The position numbers and the translations under genes are program-made. DNA of 64,000 nt from Phyllobacterium phragmitis (GTDB lineage Bacteria; Pseudomonadota; Alphaproteobacteria; Rhizobiales; Rhizobiaceae), in contig NZ_PVBR01000012.1 in NCBI RefSeq assembly GCF_002980495.1, positions 1-64,000 of the forward strand, written 5' to 3'. The notes under the pieces were generated by a model. That model was given only the letters and a program-made list of their open reading frames with translations, had not been told where the DNA came from and made no database searches. This document shows positions 9,601 to 16,587 of this stretch, piece by piece. How positions within the stretch are numbered: position 1 is the first letter of the stretch; the number at the start of each line of letters is the position of its first letter.

Positions 9601-9963
9601 ATCGGTCACCAGCGCCTCGGAGCGGCGGACGCCGATCGCGTGACTGCCGGTGGCGGATAGCACGATAGTGCGCGCCGGCACGTCATGGACGAGGCCGGCA
9701 ATATATATAGAGACGGCAGGCAGATCGACGCGGATCGTGCCATCTTCGAGCGGCGTCACCACCGGGTCGGGACCATCGACGATGCGGCCGTCCTGAAGGA
9801 TATAATCCGAGACGCGCCGCAGCTTGTCGTCGGAAAGCGACTGCAGCTCGTTGAGTTCGGAGGACTGGAGAAAGCGCGGCTCGTCGGCGAAGGCGACCGC
9901 GAATTGCTTCCTCGCACGGTCGAAGCGATCAGAGAAACCGGGGCGTTTGATGATGCTGCTCAT
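6640..9963 (-). CDS. DUF4815-type phage structural protein
   Basis: This 1107-residue protein opens with IIKRPGFSDRFDRARKQFAVAFADEPRFLQSSELNELQS, characteristic of DUF4815 proteins in tailed phages, which are thought to be baseplate or fibre-proximal structural proteins. The middle has an Asn/Thr-rich repeat of INN/TNV units near residues 735-765. The C-terminal third is beta-rich with segments such as DPLAQTFTLTRGRCIAGVRL. It lies directly upstream of the tail fibre gene and downstream of a small tail-type protein, so an adaptor between baseplate and fibre is a reasonable inference. No enzymatic motif is evident. Confidence 0.8.
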   Translation of the reverse strand: MSSIIKRPGFSDRFDRARKQFAVAFADEPRFLQSSELNELQSLSDDKLRRVSDYILQDGRIVDGPDPVVTPLEDGTIRVDLPAVSIYIAGLVHDVPARTIVLSATGSHAIGVRRSEALVTDVEEPELKGDITGTEAYMEPGAARVSMSVEWGHSVELSDLPLIAVYAVQDGTIITTETNIDYSEIYKAIENYSRESNGSFVNSGCSVTALGIDGEEKQVFSIAEGVAYVNGRRVPRAQSLRFAIAEEPDLRAISAEPHAFTTASGGTQDFTLSKSPIAAVQRVTIIKEVTENVLHGAFSGVSDPLQHPSAERIIEVKAGSTVYTSPASWLLSQGEIDWSPGGAEPAPGTSYTVKYRYYENIDPDQVTRDSIKVTGAAQGTNILVDYTYKLPRIDVIAMEPTGQLVYIKGTSATSRARPPVVPGNRLELARVVNKWGVAPDVIQSAVRNIPYSELTDLKEMVIDLFDLVAQERLKTDASSREVAAKRGVFVDPFLDDDMRDQGIAQTAASFGGKLRLPIHARVHEFPALTDIEHLVFTEEVIISQLRESGSMKINPYQTFTPMPGRASLEPSTDIWTETETVWTSPETQSFEAADGEYITGISLEQRIETVRTTTRAAEFVRARAVNFRLEGFIEGELLEKMWFDDVEVVPAGILPADETGVITGTFTIPAGVPTGTKTVYFQGSVGTVAAGSYVGRGTITVEEQRLASSLSTTTEVMPQPINQTTVINNITNVTNNTTNVTQVNNVTPVTSTRSPTRPEFGSGGDHDPLAQTFTLTRGRCIAGVRLKCAAIGARSNAIFLQIRTTDVGLPTSTVLAEAFVSGAELQEGAFFTARFRYPVYLEPAREYCFVALTDDGDHALAIAQIGKIDVATNEIITGQPFTVGVLLSSSNASTWTVHNDADLVFQLIACRFEPSERTVTIGTFQPTKMSDIIVSAGVEYPSPVADIEILLKRPNGQVIRSSPSQTHRLDEYIQNETIEVSALLRGTAEVTPFLFPTVQIIEGELQPTADYVTRAVTATDADKVMTTFDALLPTGSSVKVEIGVPGNYAVVNVFSATQLGDGLVEQTYVRAAYPAANLDARTRITLTGTPAARPELSSLRMITSKVA

Positions 9964-9970
9964 TTCACGC

Positions 9971-10456
9971 TCACAAGGTCAGGATAAAGTTGAAAGACTG
10001 CTCAAGCGTGCCGTCGCGGATAATCGAGTTGAAGCGATCAACCTGGATGAGCGTGCCGGTGACCGCCACATCGGCGAGCGGGATATACATCTGGCCGGCC
10101 GGCACATCCGGGTCGATTTCCACGCCGACCAGAATGCCTGTCTCGCGCAAGGTCGAACCGTTGGCATCGGAAAGGTCGAGCTTGAACTCCAGATATAGGT
10201 AGCGGGTCGGGTCATCGACGCGCAAGAATCGAGAGGTGTCCGCCATGATGATGTCGCCGGCATCATCGGGGGCGACAAATGAAATTTCCCGCAGCCGCGT
10301 CACGCCGACAGGGGCGACCAGCGCCGTATCGGTTGCCAAGGGTTCGGCGGGCACCGTATCCCAGGCGATATCGCCCGAGCCGACCCCGAGAAAGACCGGC
10401 ACCTCTTTGAGAAGAGACGCCAGTGTCTTGCGTCCGCCGAGAGTGAATATCGCCAT
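9971..10456 (-). CDS. Phage tail/baseplate-region protein, 161 residues
   Basis: A beta-rich protein starting MAIFTLGGRKTLASLLKE, with DTSRFLRVDDPTRYLYLEFKLD and DGSTLRE-like turns. It is positioned between a regulator-like gene and the DUF4815 structural gene, seven bases from the latter. Composition and co-transcription with tail genes suggest a minor tail or baseplate component. I do not recognise a named family with confidence. Confidence 0.65.
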   Translation of the reverse strand: MAIFTLGGRKTLASLLKEVPVFLGVGSGDIAWDTVPAEPLATDTALVAPVGVTRLREISFVAPDDAGDIIMADTSRFLRVDDPTRYLYLEFKLDLSDANGSTLRETGILVGVEIDPDVPAGQMYIPLADVAVTGTLIQVDRFNSIIRDGTLEQSFNFILTL

Positions 10457-10459
10457 GTT

Positions 10460-11125
10460 CTAAGAGCCTTTCTGGACGCGGATGGCCGGAACGCCGAACG
10501 GCTCATCGAGCCATGGAGCGTTCGAGAACGGAACCGAGGTGGGATTTTCGTAGTCGGCAAGCGCCGGCGCGTTGGAAACGGTGCGCGAGGAGCGCTGGAC
10601 GGTAGGAGCAGCGGCGTCGATGATGTCGGTCATCCGCATCCGCGAAGTTTCGATCACGCCAATGTCGCCGCCGCCCCACACATCAACGAGCTCGCGATGG
10701 TGATATCGCAGCGACAGCACCGGCTCGCCGGATGCGCGGCGGACACCGGACCATGAATTGAGCAACGCGCCGCCATTGAGGCGATGCTGGTTCAGCCGGA
10801 AACCGCGCTTGTCGTATCCGGCAGTGACGCGGGCGAACTCCGACCGCAATGGCTTCGAGGCTTTGGAGAGCGCCGTCATCGACGTCACGAAATCGGTATT
10901 GCGCACCTCGAACGGCAGGTGAACCTGGATCCACATGCCCGGTGATGAACGATCCCGATCGACCATTGCCATCAGATCGGCAAATTCCATGATCTTGCCC
11001 CAGGACGAAGCCTGCATCTGGCGCCAGGCCGAATGCAAATTGTCGAGCCCGTCGACGCCGCCGCCCTTGGTCAATTCATCCGTGAAGGCCCAAGTCAGCA
11101 ATTCCTCAATCGTCTTCGTTTTCAT
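10460..11125 (-). CDS. Conserved phage protein of unknown function, 221 residues
   Basis: The product begins MKTKTIEELLTWAFTDELTKGGG and is a soluble alpha/beta protein with a basic mid-region (AGYDKRGFRLNQHRL). It lies between the repeat field at 11,155-11,410 and the tail genes, four bases upstream of the 161-residue gene, so it heads the late block as transcribed leftwards. Position next to the replication origin candidate leaves open a regulatory or DNA-binding role. No catalytic motif is evident. Confidence 0.6.
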   Translation of the reverse strand: MKTKTIEELLTWAFTDELTKGGGVDGLDNLHSAWRQMQASSWGKIMEFADLMAMVDRDRSSPGMWIQVHLPFEVRNTDFVTSMTALSKASKPLRSEFARVTAGYDKRGFRLNQHRLNGGALLNSWSGVRRASGEPVLSLRYHHRELVDVWGGGDIGVIETSRMRMTDIIDAAAPTVQRSSRTVSNAPALADYENPTSVPFSNAPWLDEPFGVPAIRVQKGS

Positions 11126-11154
11126 TTTCCAGACCTTTCACCACTTGGCAGTAG

Positions 11155-11410
11155 TTTTTCGATAGTTTGCGATAGTTTGTATTGCCGTCGTTTGTTGAAT
11201 GATTTCAGTTGGTTGCAGTTTAATTGCAGGAGTTGCGATAGTTTTGTCCCTAAAGTCGCATGGGAAATTTCATCCCCGCACCCCTTCTCACATCCCTTAG
11301 CCCTCCAAAAACTGGTGCAAACTATCGCAAGTCATTGATTTTCCTTCACTATTCTCGCTGTCTGAAGTGTCGCAAACTGGCGCAAACCGTCGCGACTATC
11401 GCAAAGCGAA
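11155..11410. repeat. Iteron-like repeats, candidate replication origin or control region
   Basis: This intergenic stretch (no gene from 11,126 to 11,488) holds repeated copies in both orientations of a motif close to TTGCGATAGTTTG. Copies lie at 11167-11179, 11233-11246 and, inverted, at 11316-11330 (GCAAACTATCGCAA), with a denser degenerate run at 11370-11405 (CGCAAACTGGCGCAAACC, then ACTATCGCAAA). A half copy is at 11161-11169. It lies directly downstream of a P4-type primase/helicase gene. P4 alpha protein recognises iterated sites at its origin, which makes an origin likely; operators are the alternative. Confidence 0.55.
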
Positions 11411-11488
11411 ATCCAACAAAATCAATACGTTGCCAGTTTTCAGGCGAAAACGGCTGGACAAGAAAGGGGTTGCGGGGAACGCGGGCGG

Positions 11489-13306
11489 TCATCGCAAATG
11501 CGCCTCCAAATCCTCGACGCTGTTGCCCGGCCTCTCCTGCGATTTCGGCACAGCGTCGAGTTTCAGGCCGTGATAGTTGACGATGCGCCCGTCCTCGCGC
11601 CGGTATTTCTTTTTCATGATCAGCCCGAAGCGGGTGAGCGTCACCGGCTTGCCGCCCTGATCGAGCGTGAAGTCGACATAGGCCTGATAGAACTCCTTGG
11701 CGGTCACCGAGCCATGCTCGTCCGGCATCACACAGCGGGCGCAGAAAGCCGCTGTCGGGTCCATCTCGTCGCGGTACTCCTGCGTCTTCGCCTTGACCGA
11801 TTCCGGGATCACCAGCCCTTCGCGCAGGAAGATCTTCACCCCCTCGATCAGCCAGTTGAGGATGCCGGAATATTCCGGCTGGAATTCGGTCACCACATCT
11901 TCGAATTCACGCTGCTCCTTTTCCGCGAGCGTCACCGGCCAATGCACCACGGCCATGCGCCGCCAGATGCCGTTATCGGTGCCGCTGATGCGCGGATAAC
12001 CATTTCCCGACATATGGCCGGTAAAGATCGGCTTGAAATCGAAATAGCCCTGGAAGAGATCGCGCACGGTGAAATCCTCGCCGCCCGTCAGATCCTTGAC
12101 CAGGTTCTCGCGCAGATCCTCGCCTTCGGGCAATTCCTTGACGCGCAGGAAGCGGCGGCCATAGAGCCGCGCCATGTCAGGGTTTGCCGCGCCGGCGCCC
12201 TTGCCTTCCCCGATGAACGATTCGGAGGGAAGCGTCACAGCCGAATCTCCAAGCAGCCGGCACAGCGTCTCCATGTAGACGGATTTGCCGTTCGCACCGA
12301 AGCCATAGTGGAAGAACAGCTTTTGCACCGTCAGCCCGACCAGCCCCAGCCCCGATGCGATCTGCACCATGCGGCGCACATCGTCGATCGGCAGCATGCG
12401 CTCCATGAAGGCGTCCCATTTCGGGCATCTCGCCTCCGGATCATAGGCGACCGGCACGATCTGCGTGATCAGATCGCCGCGCTGGTGGCCCGGGATAACG
12501 TCGAGCGAGGCGCCGGTCGCCATGATGTATTCCGGCAGGTCTTCGCGAATATCGTCGGGATCGTCGAATGCCGGGTTGCGCTGCCGCTCGGCCGACTTGC
12601 TGAAGATCAGCGTATGCCCCCGCACCGCCACCTTGAGCGGATCGGCGTTGAAGGCATCGGGATTGCGCATGATATGTGGCGCTGCGCAGACCAGCATCGC
12701 TTCCAGCCGCCCCTTGTTCTTCGAAGAGACGGCATGATCCATCCGCCGCTTGCGCCGTTTGGCGAGGTTCTCCAGGGCATTCTCGGCGGATTTCGCCAGC
12801 TTCTTTTCCGCAGCCGTCCGCTCTTCCTCCGCCTTGTCCAGCGCCTTTCTGCCCTTGTCGACCGCCGCCTGCTCCGCAGGCGTCATCTGGATGAACTCGG
12901 CCTCCATCGCGATGCGCCCGCCCAGGCGCTGCGCCACGGCGAGTGAGCGGGGATCGCCCGTATCGATATCCCAATGGGTTCCATCCCAGACGGCATAGGC
13001 GGCCTTGCGGGCTTTCGATTGCGCCACGACAAGCAGGTCCTCGCCGAAATGCCTCAAAAGCCGCTCCGCATTGTCGGTATCGGAATGGTCGAGGCCGGCG
13101 CAATATTCGACGATTTCCTTGTCGACCTTGCCGTCCTCGCGCATGGTGGCTTCCGGCTCACCATCATAACCTTCCGACTGCCAGTCTGCAGGCCGCGCTC
13201 CTTCTGAAACGGGGTTGCGGGGATTGTCCGCCGCCCGCGCCTGCCGCTCGGCCTCGTCAAGCATGGCCTTCACCGCGGCGGGAATGTCACTCTTGTCTTT
13301 CTTCAC
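11489..13306 (-). CDS. P4-family phage/plasmid helicase (SF3, D5-type)
   Basis: The 605-residue protein contains a charged coiled-coil-like region (residues 150-195), then a D5/SF3 helicase domain. The Walker A motif GFGANGKS lies near residues 335-342, followed by GEGKGAGAANPDMARL, RFLRVKELPEGEDL and an arginine-finger region near NGIWRRMAVVHWP. SF3 hexamers unwind phage origins. In P4 the primase, helicase and origin-binding functions lie in one alpha protein. Here the primase half is a separate upstream gene with an ATGA overlap at 13306-13303, so the two are translationally coupled. The iteron field lies just downstream. Confidence 0.88.
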   Translation of the reverse strand: MKKDKSDIPAAVKAMLDEAERQARAADNPRNPVSEGARPADWQSEGYDGEPEATMREDGKVDKEIVEYCAGLDHSDTDNAERLLRHFGEDLLVVAQSKARKAAYAVWDGTHWDIDTGDPRSLAVAQRLGGRIAMEAEFIQMTPAEQAAVDKGRKALDKAEEERTAAEKKLAKSAENALENLAKRRKRRMDHAVSSKNKGRLEAMLVCAAPHIMRNPDAFNADPLKVAVRGHTLIFSKSAERQRNPAFDDPDDIREDLPEYIMATGASLDVIPGHQRGDLITQIVPVAYDPEARCPKWDAFMERMLPIDDVRRMVQIASGLGLVGLTVQKLFFHYGFGANGKSVYMETLCRLLGDSAVTLPSESFIGEGKGAGAANPDMARLYGRRFLRVKELPEGEDLRENLVKDLTGGEDFTVRDLFQGYFDFKPIFTGHMSGNGYPRISGTDNGIWRRMAVVHWPVTLAEKEQREFEDVVTEFQPEYSGILNWLIEGVKIFLREGLVIPESVKAKTQEYRDEMDPTAAFCARCVMPDEHGSVTAKEFYQAYVDFTLDQGGKPVTLTRFGLIMKKKYRREDGRIVNYHGLKLDAVPKSQERPGNSVEDLEAHLR

Positions 13307-14634
13307 GCCGCACCCTCAAACTCTGATCCGGCCTCGGCCATCATTTCCGCGAAATCCTTGCCATGGCGCCCCCAGACGATCGGGATCAGCCGTCCCGGCC
13401 GGGAGAGCCGCTTGCGCGCCCGCGCCATGGCCGAAGCCGTCATGATCCGTTCCGAATCGGGATCGCCGAGCAGCACGAGCTGGTCGACGTGGTCCGCGAC
13501 CCACATGGCATCGTCCGGCGTCTGATCCGGTTTCGGCACAGGCCCGGCGACCATCAGCGGCCGCTCGCGGCCTTTGCGGTCGGTCACCGTCAGCGTCGGG
13601 TGTGCAAACCGTGATTTCGGATCGGCCGGTCCCGCAAGATTGCCGAGATCGCCGGCCGCGAAATAGAACGTGTCGGGCCGGAACTTCTCCCACCGCCCAA
13701 ACGCGGCCCCGTTCTCGATCCCCTCGCCGCCGACCCAGCGCCTGGCCGAGGGATCGCCGGCAAGCGGGATCAGCCCGCCCTTTTTGGAGCCGCGCATCTT
13801 CTTGGCCGGCAGATGCTCGTAGAGCTTCACCTCGACATCGGCAGCGGAAGGCGCTGCATCTCCGAAGGCCCAGGGCGCAATCCCGGCCTTCTCGCCCTCT
13901 TTCGTCAGGCCATAGAGCACCGGCCGGTACTTCGGAGGGCGGTCGAGATCGATCCAAGTGATGTGGCAGCCGATGATCTCTGCATCAGGGCCGATGAATG
14001 GCGCAATCATCGCCGCACCGGCATAGAGCGAATGCGGCTGGCCGTTCTGGTCTTGCCCGTGCCAATAGGTGACAGACGGCGCGACCCTCAACCAGTCGTC
14101 ATCGGTATAACCCGCCCCGCGACGCTGCAGGTAGAACCGGCCATGCATCATGCCGGCTTTCCAGAGCGGTTCGGCCCGGCCGTATATGCCGCGCGCCTTC
14201 TTGCGCTCCGCCTCGCGGAAATCATGGGCCTGGCGTTCCTGCTCTTCACGTGCATTCGCGTTCTCGCGCCGCTTCTGCTCGACACGGTCCAGTCTTGCCG
14301 CCCGATCTTCCTCGCTTTCGCGCTCGCCGCCTTCCGGAACGGGCCGGCCGGTCAGGATGGAACACGCCTCGAGGAAGCCATCGCGGCGTCTGATGTCGAG
14401 CCCATGAACATGCGCGGCCATGCCGATCGCATCGCTGCCGCCCACTCCTCCATGCCGGCAGTTCCACTTGTTCTTCTGCGAATTGAAGGCGAAGCCATCC
14501 CGGCCACCGCATAGCGGGCATGGCTGCGGATGCTCGTTTCCCCGCGCCCGAAACTTGAGCCCGAGCGCCTGCGCGGCGTCTCCGATAGAAACGCCGCACG
14601 CTTCCTCAATGAATTCATCGATGGCCGAGGTCAT
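13303..14634 (-). CDS. Phage DNA primase, zinc-binding and TOPRIM domains
   Basis: The N-terminus carries a CHC2-like zinc site, CPLC (residues 39-42) with C59 and H61 in KWNCRHGG, as in phage primases. The middle has ITWIDLDRPPKYRP and a conserved Arg-rich region. The C-terminal part has a TOPRIM-like segment with LVLLGDPDSE. The protein should synthesise RNA primers for phage replication together with the coupled SF3 helicase. I chose ATG at 14634 rather than GTG at 14640 because GGGGGAG is correctly spaced only for the former. Splitting of the P4 alpha architecture into two genes is common in alphaproteobacterial prophages. Confidence 0.85.
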   Translation of the reverse strand: MTSAIDEFIEEACGVSIGDAAQALGLKFRARGNEHPQPCPLCGGRDGFAFNSQKNKWNCRHGGVGGSDAIGMAAHVHGLDIRRRDGFLEACSILTGRPVPEGGERESEEDRAARLDRVEQKRRENANAREEQERQAHDFREAERKKARGIYGRAEPLWKAGMMHGRFYLQRRGAGYTDDDWLRVAPSVTYWHGQDQNGQPHSLYAGAAMIAPFIGPDAEIIGCHITWIDLDRPPKYRPVLYGLTKEGEKAGIAPWAFGDAAPSAADVEVKLYEHLPAKKMRGSKKGGLIPLAGDPSARRWVGGEGIENGAAFGRWEKFRPDTFYFAAGDLGNLAGPADPKSRFAHPTLTVTDRKGRERPLMVAGPVPKPDQTPDDAMWVADHVDQLVLLGDPDSERIMTASAMARARKRLSRPGRLIPIVWGRHGKDFAEMMAEAGSEFEGAA

Positions 14635-14696
14635 GACCACTCCCCCTGCAATTCCGTCATTGCAGTAGGTGCTGCCCGCCTGCTAATCATCGGCGC

Positions 14697-15683
14697 ATGG
14701 GGGCGGTCAATAACGGCAACGATGACAAGAATCAGGACGCCAATGGCGCCGATGTGACGATGGTGGTGATTGTCGCCATCGTCGCGGCATGCGGCGTTGC
14801 CGTTTTGGCTCACATCTACGAACTTCCAGGACTTGCGCTTCGGGAACGGTACGAAATCCTCCGTAATGTCGGTCTTCTGGTTCTTGGTTTTATCGGCCTT
14901 CCTCTCGCTATCTGGCGAAGCGTTGTTGCCGCGCGGCAAACAACAGAAGCGATCAAACAAGGCAGGCGTGTCGAAAAGCAAATGCTCTTTACCGAGCAGC
15001 AGATAGCTGCCGCAGAAGAGAATAACCTCGCCGGTATCCTCGAAAAAGCTGCCTCGTTGGTCGCGGAGAAGAACAATGCGCGAATATCTGCGGGCATCGG
15101 ACTGCTCCACTATGTGGCGACGGCGAATAAAGCTACATTTTCCCGCGAAGCAACCGACCTTCTCACTGATTTTGTCGATGGCAAAGAGCTTATAGATGGC
15201 GAACCGCGTGTACTTTTGCGGGCACTTGAATATTTGAATGAAATCGGACGCAAACGCCCTACGCCTGTTATTGTATCCGTTACCGTCAAATCGGGAGATG
15301 TGCCTTTCCGCCATCTGGCGGGCGTCGCATACAACGATTGCGAATTCGATGGAGAGAACCTCCCTTTGGACGGCACAAACACTCTGAAAGATTGCCGCCT
15401 TACAGACTGCCGAATTGGCGGTTGGAACTATATGGTCGGTGATATCAAAATCGAGAGAAGCGCAATCAGAACTCTGCGCATCCAGCAGTTGAGGACAACC
15501 AAAGTTGTTCTGGATTACTGCGACTTTACCGGATGTCGGCACATCACACCCGGAGCGAGCCTTCAATTCAAGAATTGCTATTATGATGTCGATCATCCGC
15601 CTGTGAGGAAAATACTCAAGGAATTCGGAGGTCAACTCGTGGCACGGGATCCGAGTGACGAATTCGAAGATATCGACGAATAG
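14697..15683 (+). CDS. Pentapeptide-type membrane protein, prophage cargo
   Basis: This 328-residue protein has two predicted membrane segments (about residues 20-39 and 56-74). A helical region contains EAIKQGRRVEKQMLF, a domain carries ISAGIGLLHYVA, and the C-terminal part (about 205-310) has pentapeptide-like tandem steps such as YNDCEFDGENLPL, TLKDCRLTDC and VVLDYCDFTGC. Bacterial proteins with this layout often begin with two membrane helices followed by RLGGIYAL-like and pentapeptide regions; their role is unknown. It stands alone on the plus strand between minus-strand replication and early genes, so it is probably cargo expressed in the lysogen. Superinfection exclusion or defence is a guess from location only. 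Confidence 0.75.
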   Translation: MGAVNNGNDDKNQDANGADVTMVVIVAIVAACGVAVLAHIYELPGLALRERYEILRNVGLLVLGFIGLPLAIWRSVVAARQTTEAIKQGRRVEKQMLFTEQQIAAAEENNLAGILEKAASLVAEKNNARISAGIGLLHYVATANKATFSREATDLLTDFVDGKELIDGEPRVLLRALEYLNEIGRKRPTPVIVSVTVKSGDVPFRHLAGVAYNDCEFDGENLPLDGTNTLKDCRLTDCRIGGWNYMVGDIKIERSAIRTLRIQQLRTTKVVLDYCDFTGCRHITPGASLQFKNCYYDVDHPPVRKILKEFGGQLVARDPSDEFEDIDE

Positions 15684-15685
15684 TT

Positions 15686-16516
15686 TCATTCGGCCGCCTC
15701 CGCCGCGCAATGAAGGCCGCACTCAGTGTCGTATTCCTCATTCTGCGGATCGAAGAGTTCGGGAGAACGGCGCACCTCATTGAGGAGCGCTGCATAGCGG
15801 TCGCGTCTATCGAAGAAGCCGCCCGTGAGGCGCTCCTGTTCAGCCCACCAGTCGGCGCGGCGTGGATTGTCGCGGATAATGCGCTTGCGGAGACCGCGGC
15901 CCTTCAGGAAGCACAGATCACAGTTCCCTTCCCACGGCTCCAGGCCGAGATCGAACGGCTGATCAGCCCAGAAGGCCATGACATCAGCCTTGGTGATCTT
16001 TGCCTTCGACAAGGGGTAGAGGCAGCGGCGGTTGAACTTCTCTGCGTTCTCCAACCCCTTGAGGGTGCGCATTCCCTCGTCATAGCGAAGTCCGATGACT
16101 TCGGAATATTCACCGGATGGCCAGCCGAGCGATGCAGCGAAGTCATTGAGGACCTCAATTTTGAGGTGTTGGGTGCAAAAGCGAGCCTGCCAGTTAGGCA
16201 GATAGCTTTTCCCCTTCACCAGTTCGGCGAACGGTTCTCCGTTGCGACTGGCACTGTTGAACCCAACCTCTTCGAATGAGGGTTTGCCTCGCCGCCATTC
16301 AAGCCAATGCACCTGGACGCCCCACCGGCTTCCGCACTCATAGACGAACCGCAGCGTTTCCTCGCGTTCCTTGCCTGTATTGGCAAAGGCGACGATCACG
16401 TCGTCCGGCAGCTTTCCGTCATGGGCGCGTAGGATCTCGTGCAGCATGTAAGCTGATGTACGGCCGCCGCTGAAGCTAACGCGCGCTGGGCCGGTAATGA
16501 GGTAAGGGTTCGTCAT
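15686..16516 (-). CDS. Phage PAPS-reductase-like PP-loop protein
   Basis: The protein has an ATP-pyrophosphatase PP-loop, SFSGGRTS (residues 14-21), CTQHLK, GNCDLCFLKGRG, and near the C-terminus DTECGLH, matching the ECGLH motif whose cysteine is catalytic in CysH sulfonucleotide reductases. Known family roles are reduction of (P)APS to sulfite or sulfur/adenylate chemistry on nucleic acids (DndC-type). Its place in an operon with two DNA methyltransferases favours a nucleic-acid role, but this is inference. Start chosen at ATG 16516, which overlaps the stop of a 24-residue ORF (ATGA). The C-terminal AAE codons form a GGAGG ribosome site for a start codon at 15689. Confidence 0.8.
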   Translation of the reverse strand: MTNPYLITGPARVSFSGGRTSAYMLHEILRAHDGKLPDDVIVAFANTGKEREETLRFVYECGSRWGVQVHWLEWRRGKPSFEEVGFNSASRNGEPFAELVKGKSYLPNWQARFCTQHLKIEVLNDFAASLGWPSGEYSEVIGLRYDEGMRTLKGLENAEKFNRRCLYPLSKAKITKADVMAFWADQPFDLGLEPWEGNCDLCFLKGRGLRKRIIRDNPRRADWWAEQERLTGGFFDRRDRYAALLNEVRRSPELFDPQNEEYDTECGLHCAAEAAE

Positions 16517-16587
16517 GCTGTCCCCATCAGCCTGAACATCGCGCACATGGCGCTAGAGATCGTTGCATATACGACAAAGCGTTTCAT
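16513..16587 (-). CDS. 24-residue miniprotein between methyltransferase and PAPS reductase genes
   Basis: This short frame encodes MKRFVVYATISSAMCAMFRL and four more residues. Its ATG (16587-16585) overlaps the methyltransferase stop as ATGA, preceded by GGAGG seven bases upstream. Its own stop overlaps the next ATG at 16516 in the same way. The double coupling suggests it is translated. It is hydrophobic with a basic start, so it might be a tiny membrane peptide. It may instead only act as a ribosome relay linking expression of its neighbours. Confidence 0.45.
   Translation of the reverse strand: MKRFVVYATISSAMCAMFRLMGTA

Noticed and set aside
14631-15689. Long minus-strand frame starting at a perfect coupling signal
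   Set aside because: It is antisense to the pentapeptide-type gene, which has coherent membrane and repeat features. The minus product resembles no family.
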